Positions 42,347-51,800 of a stretch of 64,000 bases of DNA are shown piece after piece. Within the stretch, counting starts at the first letter, position 1, and the number at the start of each line of letters is the position of its first letter. Below the pieces are notes generated by a model. That model was not told the DNA's origin. It made no database searches and worked only from the letters and a program-made list of their open reading frames with translations. The stretch comes from Prorocentrum cordatum (lineage: Eukaryota > Sar > Dinophyceae > Prorocentrales > Prorocentraceae), in assembly GCA_963575745.1 (NCBI GenBank), contig CAUYUJ010019072.1, positions 1 to 64,000 of the forward strand. Direction: 5' to 3'. Position numbers and translations under genes: made by a program.

Positions 42347-43619
42347 ATGGCCTGGCGCGACCTTGCCCCATGGCGCAACGGCGGCGGCGGCTGGCGCGGC
42401 CGCGGTGGCGCCAAAGGGGGTGGTGGCAAGAAGAAGCAGTATGATGTCTGCTCCGCCTGTCGGCACTGGGAGTACAAGGCCTACGGCAACTGGTGTTGCT
42501 CGAAGTGCGGTGGCCTCTACATCGGAGACGCTGCTGGAGCCCCTGGTCGTCGTCCTGGCGGGGGCGGGGGAGCCCAAGCCCAAGGTGCTCAAGGAGGAGG
42601 TGGTGACGGCGCTGACCTACGTGCAGCAGCGCAGGTTCTCTTGGCTGCTCGCCCTGAGTTGCAAGGGCAGCTTGGCGAGTTCGTGCAGCCCCCTCCGCAA
42701 AAAGTTGTCGAGTGGACTCAGGCGCAGCTCAATTACGGTGCCTGTACTGAACGCACACGCCTCACCCGTGAAGTGGAGAATCAAGCTCGTGGTGTTCGTC
42801 TTGCTTCCCAGGACCTGCACCAGCGCAGCTCGAAGGTCCAGCGCTTGCAGGAGCAGTTGGACGAGGCGCAGGCTGCCATGCGCACGGTCCAGGTCGAGGA
42901 AGGAGGCGCAGGCGAGGAAGAAGGCTGCGGACGACGCCGTGGCCGCCTTCCGCGAGGCGGACTGGATCGCCACCAAGCGGCAGGAGCTGGCCGCTGCTGC
43001 TGCCGCGGACTCCGCCACAGGAGTTTGGGGGATTGACGGATCGGGGGGGAGGTTTGCTAAGGATGCCAGACTAAGGAGGTGCGGGTGGGCGTGCGTACGC
43101 CTGTCCACCACCCTCGATGGCATCGACGGTGGCTTTGCAGGCACCCTCTCAGGCCCTGACCAGTCGTCCCCGCGCGCGGGGCTCCTGGCGCTGATTTTCG
43201 TACTCAGGTATACGGTGGGCATAGTTTTGGCTTTCTGCGGTTATCTTCCTGTGGTGCGAGGTTTCCGTAGGCCGCGTGCGGCCCTATGTGGATGTGATAC
43301 GATTGATCTGCGGGTGGTTCTCTGGCAAGTTTTGGATCAGCGTGAAGGTGAGGTTGACCTCAGATGGACCAAGAGCCACCCCACGGAAGCCCAAGTCAGC
43401 GCCCTTTACATCACTCGAGTCGAGCGCCTTTTGAATGGTGCTGCTGATGCATGTGCAATCGAGGCCGCTAAGAGGGCCGAAGTTCCTGACGCGTGCTCGG
43501 CACGCACCCTTTTGCAAGATGATATGCAGGTTTCTATTCTCAGGCGGTTTTTCACCATACAGCGTGATGTTTTTCACGACGTGTGCACGGGACAACGTGT
43601 ACGCGCGCGTAGGGCGTGA
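42347..43619 (+). pseudogene. ORF1-RNase H fusion of the deleted LINE
   Basis: An ATG in good context (GCCATGG) opens a frame with a Gly-rich start, a four-cysteine finger (DVCSACRHWEYKAYGNWCCS, then KCG) and a long coiled coil (SKVQRLQEQLDEAQAAMRTV). Near 42900 a +1 shift is needed; the coil then continues (ARKKAADDAVAAFREADWIA) and passes directly into RNase H: VWGIDGSGG, RWTKSHPTEAQ, LNGAADACAIEAAKRA. The catalytic Glu is Gly here (PRAGLLAL against AERHALLQAL), so RNase H is probably inactive. The stop is at 43617-43619. Confidence 0.7.
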
Positions 43620-44100
43620 TGAGGGTCCCCAGCACGTGCGACGGAGGGGCGGGCGGTCCTTTGCGCAGGAGCGTGTTGCGCGTGTACGTGCGCAGGGACA
43701 CTGCCCCGTTGTGCTCCGCACGCTGATCAAGTGCAACCTGTGCCATTGCAAGTTTAGCACACGTGGAACGCTGGCTTCTTTCTGGCCTGATCAGTGCCAG
43801 GGCAGCCGCTTCGCTCGCTTCGCCGCGCCTCATAGTGAGGGTGAGGATGAGGTTTCGGCCCCTGGCCCTGTTTTGGAGGGTGCTGCTGCTCACCCATTGG
43901 CCATCCACTGCCACGAGACCCATCCCCTGTCCGTGCTGAATGGAATGTTGCATTGCTCCACCTGCGGGCGTTTCGCGGCCCAAAGTGCCCGAGGCCTGCG
44001 GGGGCCCCGCGCGCCTCCCACCCGCACGGGGTTGGAGGTGCTTGATCGGCTTGCGCGAGGGCTCCCGCCGAAGTCGGGAATGTCATTCCCTCGTGAGTGA
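43620..44100 (+). pseudogene. Zinc-finger tail of the deleted LINE
   Basis: Another frame continues to TGA at 44098-44100 with LIKCNLCHCKF and HPLSVLNGMLHCSTCGRFAA and the closing LDRLARGLPPKSG. The layout H....L..NG...C..CG with GLxPK at the end matches the post-RNase H tails of the LINEs at 1931 and 33179. Confidence 0.65.
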
Positions 44101-44160
44101 TGTGGCTGGTGCGGCCGAGCCAGCACTCGGGATCCGCGCGTTCGCCATAGCGCCATAGCG

Positions 44161-44177
44161 CTCCTCCTCCGTCCTCC
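44161..44177 (+). repeat. Target-site duplication, right copy
   Basis: CTCCTCCTCCGTCCTCC, identical to 42184-42200, directly after the CGCCATAG repeats. Confidence 0.75.
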
Positions 44178-44520
44178 TCATTATTCTCCATCCTTCTCCT
44201 CCTCATCCGCCTCCTCCTCATCATCATCAGCAGCATCAGCATCATGTTTAGCATCAGCATCAGCAGCAGCAGCGGCATCATCATCATCGTCAGCAGCATC
44301 ATCATCATAATGGCATCATCAGTGTCAGCATCAGCATCAGCATCATCACCCTCAGCAGCAGCAACAGTATCCTCGCCATATTCATCCGCAACAGCAGCAT
44401 CATAAGCATCTTGATCAGTATCAGCAGCATCCGCATCAGCATCAGCACCATCATCATCATCCGCTTGCTCCTCTTCCTTCTCTTCTACTACTCCTTCTCC
44501 TAAAGCTACTCCTCCCACTC
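44178..44520 (+). repeat. (CTC)/(CAT)/(CATCAG)n composite array
   Basis: CTCCTC grades into CATCAT and then CATCAGCATCAGCAT units; it is the right-hand remainder of the array into which the deleted LINE inserted. Confidence 0.9.
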
Positions 44521-44578
44521 CTCCTGCCTCTCTTCTCGAGGAACAAAAGCGGCATAAACACACAGTCTCGGAGGTCCA

Positions 44579-44666
44579 CGCGGATTTCTTGGGTCGGCGT
44601 TGGGCCCCCCTGGCGGCGCCTCCAGCGCCGCGGGCGGGGGTCAAGTTCCGATCCAAGAAATCCGCG
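44579..44666. repeat. 88-bp fold-back hairpin, dispersed repeat copy 2
   Basis: CGCGGATTTCTTGGGTCGG (44579-44597) pairs with CCGATCCAAGAAATCCGCG (44648-44666): 18 Watson-Crick pairs and one G-T. The loop contains a second small hairpin (GGCGCCTCCAGCGCC). A diverged copy is at 4745-4870. It could be a MITE-like element or encode a structured RNA; nothing in the sequence decides. Confidence 0.7.
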
Positions 44667-44669
44667 CCT

Positions 44670-45498
44670 TCTCCTCCTCCGCCTCCTCCTCCTCCGCCTC
44701 CGTCTCCCTCGTCCTCCTGTTTGCTCGACATCGACGAAACGCACCCGACGCGCGCGCTCGCGCGCGCGGAGGAACAAGCACGGCCAGGGCAATGGCCCCG
44801 ATGCCCCAGAGATAGCCGCACCCGCCCATGAACAACCACGCAGGGCCAGACGGCGCCAAAAGATCTCAAGGCGCATCGTTTTCCTTGTTCGGGCTGGCCG
44901 AGCAAACAGCGCCTTCGCACGCACGCATGCGCACGCAAGCACCAGTCGCGCATCATGGTTTGGGCGTTCTGCGTCGTTTTTTCGGTCTGCGTGCCCTCCT
45001 TCGATGTGCAAGTGCCGTGCTACCTGCGCTGCGATCTGCGCGGGCGACGGTAGTGCGCGCACGCATCCAGGTCTGAGCAGCCCGCGTGTGCGCGACAGAA
45101 CCATTGAACAGGAATTATTAGTGCGTGTGGAAAGAGAAATACAAGTCCGAGGAAGAATTGCACCTACCAGTTAGAAAGGGACAACAGGGGAGCCAAGGCC
45201 AGGACCCGACGGGCAACCACTGCATGACTGCCGCACATATCAGTGAAGGTCACGACCCTATGGGCAGAACTTGTTGGGCATTATCTACAATCCTGGCACC
45301 ATTCGCAACTCAGGCCTGGACTTTGCGGACAGAACCCCCATTGGCAACCACTGCAGGCCTGGAGCGCAGAGACAAGCAAGGCCGGGACCCAACAGGTGGG
45401 ACTTCACGTGTTACCCGCAATTGTTGGGATTTGGGGCCATATGGCTAGCAACCAACTTTGGCGGGGACTCTGTGGCTTGGCACGTGGGGGCAATTAGG
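44670..45498. other. Non-coding stretch with degenerate minisatellite
   Basis: From about 45180 units with CAGGACCCGACGGGCAACCA, GGCAGAACTTGTTGGGCA and CAGAACCCCCATTGGCAACC recur irregularly. Similar units continue on the far side of the copia element (54134-54330), which therefore inserted into this repeat. No gene is supported. Confidence 0.5.
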
Positions 45499-45503
45499 GG
45501 CGG
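45499..45503 (+). repeat. 5-bp target-site duplication of copia, left
   Basis: GGCGG immediately before the 5' LTR, repeated at 54129-54133 after the 3' LTR. Five bases is the usual duplication of Ty1/copia integrases. Confidence 0.85.
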
Positions 45504-45615
45504 TGTAGATTCTGTGTGTTGAACATATTGACACGCGTGCGTGCAGCGCCGGCGCTTGGGCTCGAGCAAAAGTGTGCGCCTCCCTCCCACGGCAGTTGCA
45601 TCGGGGCGGGGGCGG

Positions 45616-45640
45616 CGATAGTGGCTATCGGGCACTATCG
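45616..45640 (+). promoter_or_regulatory. Perfect 8-bp inverted repeat in the LTR
   Basis: CGATAGTG and CACTATCG are separated by 9 bases. It is present in both LTRs. Role unknown: binding site or RNA hairpin. Confidence 0.5.
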
Positions 45641-45663
45641 ATCGAGTTCGAGTGAGTGACGAA

Positions 45664-45692
45664 CCCCAGTGTCCAGGAGGAGACGCCTGGGG
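45664..45692 (+). promoter_or_regulatory. Stem-loop near the LTR 3' end
   Basis: CCCCAG and CTGGGG enclose an inner GTC/GAC pairing, giving an interrupted stem with a CAGGAGGA loop. The same sequence is in the 3' LTR. Possible structured leader or polyadenylation-related element (inference). Confidence 0.4.
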
Positions 45693-45715
45693 ATAAGTTC
45701 TGACGAGAACGAGGT

Positions 45716-45733
45716 TGGCAGCGGAGCGAGTGG
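45716..45733 (+). promoter_or_regulatory. Probable primer binding site
   Basis: TGGCAGCGGAGCGAGTGG begins one base after the LTR. TGGYAGCRGAGC resembles the complement of an initiator methionine tRNA 3' end, the primer of most copia elements. The dinoflagellate tRNA sequence would be needed to confirm it. Confidence 0.45.
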
Positions 45734-45801
45734 TTGGCCCCACTGACTCCAGCAGAGACGACGAGCGGGACTAGCCATCCCATCGAGAGAAGTTTGTGGC
45801 C

Positions 45802-48800
45802 ATGGCAAGTGACTACCACAACGCGGTGGATCCCAAGATACCGGTGCTGAAGGGTGAGACTCTGAAGGATTTCACCCGGTACAAGCGTGCTGTGCAGGCC
45901 GCGGAGCTGAGCTGCGAGAGCGCAGAGCAGAAGAGATCGCTCGGACCGAAGCTGTACCGCAACCTGCTGGGCGCGGACAACTCGATCAGTGTGCTGATCG
46001 AGCAGTCGGATCCTGTAGACTACGCGACGGAGGACGGCGCTCGAGTGCTGCTGAAGTTCCTAGAGGACCAGCGCTTCGCCAAGAGTAGCTTCAGGGAGCT
46101 GCCGAAAGCGTTCGATCAGTTCTTCGACCAGACGCACTTCGAGCGCAAGGGTGAAGAACCTATGGCAGCGTTCTGCACGGCGATGGAGGTAGCCAAGCGG
46201 AACCTCGAGGAGGTCGACCCGGACACGAAGATCAGTGCCAACGAGCTGGGCTACCACACGCTGAAGCGCAGCGGTCTGGACAGGGACGAGCGCAATTTAG
46301 TGATCGCCCGGGCGGAGGAGACATTCGACTTCCAGAAGATCAGCACGACTTTGAAGAATCTCTTCCCCCGGGGTGGAGGCAAGCACCGAGAACGACAGGC
46401 TCGCGCCGGATGGCGCTGGGCGAACTACGCAGACGGCGATCCCACCGCGGACGAAGACGACACGGTCGACGAGTACTGGGTCCAGGACGACGACGGGTAC
46501 TGGTACGAGTGGGACGAGGAGCGCGGCATCTACGCGGCCCTCGAGGACGACGATGACGAGTGGGACAACAGCGACCTGTTCTACATCGAGGACGGCGCGG
46601 ACGCGTACCTCGCGAATGAGGACGACGACTACCACCAGGCCCTCGTCACGCTGCGCGAGAGCCGCTTCAAGATGAACAAGATCAGGGCGGCGCGCGGCTT
46701 CTTCAAAGGCAAGATCGACGGAATCGTGGACGAGAGTGCTGCGGCCGGCGGCAAGGCGGCCGGGAAGGGAAGCAAAGGCGGCGGCAAAGGCAAGGACAAA
46801 GGAAAGTCAAAGGATAAGAAGTGCGGCAACTGCGGCAGGATGGATCACGCTACGCAGGACTGCACGACGCCAAGAGCTTCCGGCCGACCGGCGAGCAAGG
46901 GCTTCAAGGGCCGCGGCAAGACGAGCAAGGCAGGACGTCCACGACGGCTGGGCTTCTGGGCCATGACGACGCTGGTGTGCGTCATGCCGGACCTGTTCAG
47001 CAACGGGAGTGTCGAGAGCCAGGAGGTCGCGATGGTGAAGGTCGAGGAGTCCACCGAGCACGACATCATGATGACCGACACCGAGAGCGACTACCACCTG
47101 CCCGACGTTCCCGAGGTCGACGTGATGATCTCGAGCGAGATCGTCTCGGCCTCCCTGCTGGACAGCGGGGCCACTGTGGCGGTGGCCGGGCGCGGCTGGC
47201 TGGACAAGCAGAAGACGGAGCTGGCGAAGTACGGCCTCGAGCCGATCATCGTGGACGCCGTCCAGAAGTTCAAGGGACTCGGCGGCGCACGACGTGAGGC
47301 CAAGAAGAAGTGGATCATGCCGATCGGGATCGGCAAGGTGCACGTGATCCAGGAGTACTTCGAGATCCCTGGCGACATGATCGGCTTGACGAGCAAGAAG
47401 AACCTGGCGGACTGGAAGACGAACCTCTACTTACGCGAGGACGGCCAGTGGGCCGACCCCGAGGAGCTGGGCCTGTACGACATGGAGCTGATGAAGCTGC
47501 CCGGAGGTCACGCGGGGATCGACATCCTCGACTTCGACCTGGAGTCGTACGAGGCGGACCCCTTGTTCGAGCAGTTCCGCATCAGGACCGAGAGCGTCCA
47601 GCACAGCGAGCCGGAGGTGTTCCTGGTGGCGGAGACGCTGCAGTCGGGGCCCGACTTCAAGCACCAGGACGACGCCGACCGGTGGGTCCAGGAGGCCATC
47701 AGGAACGGCAACAAGGGTATATTCAAGAAGAATACGCTCAAGAGGATCGACAGACTAATGAAGGAGTATGCGGTCATATTCGATGTGCTGCGCGACAACA
47801 ACGAGACGTTTCTCTGGGAGCTGTTTGCGAAGGAGGCGCGTTTTACTCGTGTAGCTTCGAAGGGAGGTCACGCGAATGCGACCCCCTCGGATTTAACGAC
47901 AGGTGTGAACTTCAACGACCCGAAGGTGCGATCGGATTTTCTGTTTTTGATCAGGATCTTTAAGCCCTGGATGGTTTCGGTCGCATTCCCGTGCACCGCC
48001 CACTCGAATATGCAAGAGTTTCAACGCGCTCAGGGCATGGGCGACCGGGTGGACGACCTGATCCAGGAGTTTGAGCCGCTGATCAGCTTCTCAGCGGAGG
48101 TGCTCCAGATACAAGCTGAAGGTGGACGCATCGGCATCGGCGAGAATCCTCTCACCAGCCGGGCGTGGCGGGAAGCACCGATCGTGAACCTGCTCAGCTG
48201 GCACGGTGACAAGCCACCGCTCTACGAGACGGTCACGCTGCACCAGTGCATGTACGGGCTCACGGACAACTACGGCGACCCGATCCGCAAGCCGACGCGC
48301 ATGATGGTGCCCAACGGCTCGTGCTTTTCCGACTGGCTCGAGCGCAAGTGCGACGGGAGCCACAAGCACGCCGACATGGTTGGGCGCAGCGCGGAGCTGG
48401 CACAGGCTAGCGCCTGGCCGGACGACCTGGGCAAGACCTTGGTGGCTGCGGGCACTCACGAGCTGGCGCGACGGACCAGCCCGAAGGAGATGCGCATCGG
48501 GAACAATACGACGAAGTCCCCGAGCAAGCAGGTGGTGAACGCTGTGGCTAAGGCGTTCAAGCTGAGGAAGGAGCTGATCGACGTGCGCGTACTGACGGGC
48601 ACCGAGGAGATTACACCACCCCGTGGAGCTATACGGAGGATCTACGCGATGTACTCCGGCGAGGGCGTGCTGGCGGACTACAGCGACGCCTACGCGGGCG
48701 ACCAGGACTTCGCGACGGTCAAGACGGCTAAGCGGTTCCCGACGGACACGGTGATCGCGATCTACGTGAACGAGCCGAAGGTGCAGACGTCATACCCTGC

Positions 48801-51800
48801 GACGGTGCACATCTATGGGAGCAAGCCGAAGGCTTTCACTCCAGACGACCGCGAAGCTGACGAGGCACATCGAGACCTACAGCGAGAAGGCGAAGGCTTC
48901 GGAGACAAACCTTCGGACATCACCACGGCCCAGTGGGGCGCGCTCAAGAAGCTCCACCTGAACCTGAGCCACCCTTCGGCTCACGCACTGAAGCGACGCC
49001 TGAAGTCCTACGGGGTGTCGCAGAAGGTTCTGGACGCGGTGGACAAGCTGGACTGCGTCGTGTGCAAGGAGCTCGGCAGACCGACGACGACACGGAGCTC
49101 CAACCTGAAGCTCTCGACGGAGTTCAATCAGAACGTATTCTTGGACGAGGCCGAGGTGATCCTCTCGGACGGGACCAGGCCGATGGTCATGGTGATCCTG
49201 GACGATGCCTCGGGTTTCAGGGTCATCATCCCTACAAAGGCGGTGAGGTCCATCACCGGAGAGGAGAGCTTGCGATGCTTTTCGCAAGGCTGGTTGTCGT
49301 GGGCTGGTGCGCCTAAGGTGCTCTACTACGACGCGGCCAAGGGCCACATCACGAAGCGGTTCGTGGAGGTCGGCGACAAGTACAACATCCTGATGAGGCC
49401 GGTCCCAGCAGAGGCGCCACAGCTGAAAGGTCGAGTGGAGCGAGCGATCGACTTCTTCAAGGACCACTTCCAGCGCCTCAACCGCGACGTGCAGCTCACT
49501 AAGGACGACGACCCGCACGTGTGGACAGCGGTGATCGCTAGCACGTGCAACGATCATATTCGGCGGAACGGCTTCACACCAAACCAGTACGTGCTGGGCA
49601 AGTCGCCCGGGGTTCCGGCCTCGCTGATCGAGGCGATGGAGGGCGACCAGCGGCAACTGGCAGCACAGAGTGCAGCGCTCTTCGAGGACGGACCGAGAAG
49701 GGCAGAACAGATACGCGCTGCGGCGAACCGGGCGTTCTTCGAGCTGGATAGCGACGACGCCGTCAGGAGGGCCATGGTCGGCCGCGTTCGCCCGCCGCGC
49801 GGGCCGTTCGTACCGGGCCAGCTGGTATACTACTGGCGCGAGGTGAAGCACGTGAAGTCGAAGAGGCTCCAGGGCGAGCACGGCTGGCGTGGACCCGCGA
49901 TCGTGTTGGCCACCGAGGGCCACACGAGGCTGCATCTCAGCTATCGCGGCGTGCCAGTGCTCGTGACGCCGGAGCAGGTACGACACGCCTCGCGGAACGA
50001 GGCGGAGATGGTGGAGAACGAGGACCTGGTCAGGCAGCTATCCCACTGGCGTGGAGGACCGACTCTACAGAAGGGGTTCATCGATGAGCGTGGACCTGGG
50101 CCTGACGGGAGCGACAAGACGGGCGTGCGCCGCGAGAGGGACGAGAAGGACTCGGACCACGAGGACGACGCGGGCGACCCGCCTGTGGCTAAGGCGCCGC
50201 GCGCCGAGCCAGCACCACCACCACCGAAGCCGGTGATCGAGGCGACGCCGAAGAAGCAGCCCAAGGAGGAGGACGTACCTGCACCTGGAGACCTACCCGA
50301 AGTACCACCACTACCGGGAGGAGGACCTGCTCCTCCGGATCAACCTGCAGACCCACCTGCTGAGGCAGCTGGGCCGGGGCAATCTATGGACCTGGACGCG
50401 ACTACTGCGCCAGGCACTCCGCATCAACATCAACAGCAACAACAACCAGATCGAGCTGAGCAGCCAGAGCCTGCACCACGACTTAGCTTCAAGCGGACGC
50501 TTCCAGACGATCAGGATGCAGATCGCGAACGCATGCGACTACGACGCGAAGCTCTAAAGAACAGCTCCATGCGGCTGCCGAAGACCAAGGACGACCCGAC
50601 GGACCAGGACGCCCTGCTCATCAAGGTCAAGAACCGCACGAGGGACGCGTTCCTAGCTCGGAGGACCGACACGCAGAAGAAGCAGGTCACGCCCAAGAAG
50701 GGCCGGGAGCTACGTAGCATCCCACCTGAGTGGAAGGCGGCCTTCGACGCGAGCGACCTGGAAGAGTGGCGCAAGTGGGTCGAGTACGACGCCGTGGAGT
50801 GGCCTACTGACGAGGAGCTCGCGGGAGTCGACCAGTCGGCGATCCTGCCCATGAGGCGCGTCCGCACGGACAAGAACGAGGCGACGAGAGGCAGCTTGTC
50901 GTACGAGCAGCATCCGCTCAAGGCGAAGTCCAGGAACATCGTCCCGGGCTACAAGGACAAGCAGCTGCTCGCGGGGGAGTTGAAGACCAACGCTCCAACG
51001 CTGACGGACGTGGCCACGGCGGTGATCGTGCAGGAGGCGGCCAGCCAGGAGGGCTGGAGGCTGGAGCAAGGCGACGTCGACTCGGCATTTCTGAACGGGA
51101 AGTACCTCGACGACTCTCGGCGCGTGTACTTTCGTGCGCCGAAAGGCGGACTGCCGGCGGTGCCCGAGTTGGGCTGGCCAGCGGTTCCCGAGGGGACGGT
51201 GCTGAAAGCGAAGAAGGGCATCTACGGGCTGAACGACGCACCACTGCTGTGGTACGAGGAGCATCGAGATACCATACTGTCCCTGCCCGGCGCATCAAGG
51301 TCGAAGCTATGCCCGGCTCTCTTCATCTTCCACGACGAACACGGGAAGCTGATCGGCCTGATCGGGACGCATGTGGACGACGATTTGGTAGCGGGCTCGC
51401 CCGAGTTCTTCGCTAACCAGGTGGCCAAGCTGAGGAAGATTCACTGTTACGGCAAGTGGCAGACGGCGAAGGCCGGCTTCCATCATTGCGGGCGCTTCCT
51501 CAAGCAGAACGACGATGGCACCATCACCTGCAGCCAGAAGGAGTACACCGAGAGCATCGAGAAGATACCGATCTCGAGCGAGCGTCGCAAGGACAAGGAG
51601 GCGAAGGCTACTGCTGAAGAGAGGGCGATGCTCCACAGCGGCAATGGCCAGATCCAGTGGTTGGTGCGGTCGACCCGCATGGACTTGGCGTTCCGGCTGG
51701 TGGAAAGCCAGGCAAGGGCTCACGACAGCGACCTGAAGGTTCAGGACCTGCTGGATTTCAACAAGCTGGTGAGCGACGCCAAGACGGACCACGTGGACAT

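Larger units (their letters stand above)
42200..44160 (+). mobile_element. Internally deleted SL-tagged LINE derivative
   Basis: A roughly 1.96-kb unit with complete ends: SL at 42200, 3' end made of CGCCATAG repeats (44143-44160) and a 17-bp target duplication on both sides. Its coding content is ORF1 finger and coiled coil joined straight to ORF2 RNase H and the zinc tail; endonuclease and RT are absent. It would have to be mobilised by another LINE's proteins (inference). Confidence 0.8.
45504..45714 (+). repeat. 5' LTR, 211 bp
   Basis: Starts TGTAGATTCTG and ends GAACGAGG; it lacks the common terminal CA. Two inverted repeats lie in it (45616-45640 and 45664-45692). Promoter and RNA start presumably lie here, but I see no recognisable TATA element, which is normal for dinoflagellates. 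Confidence 0.9.
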
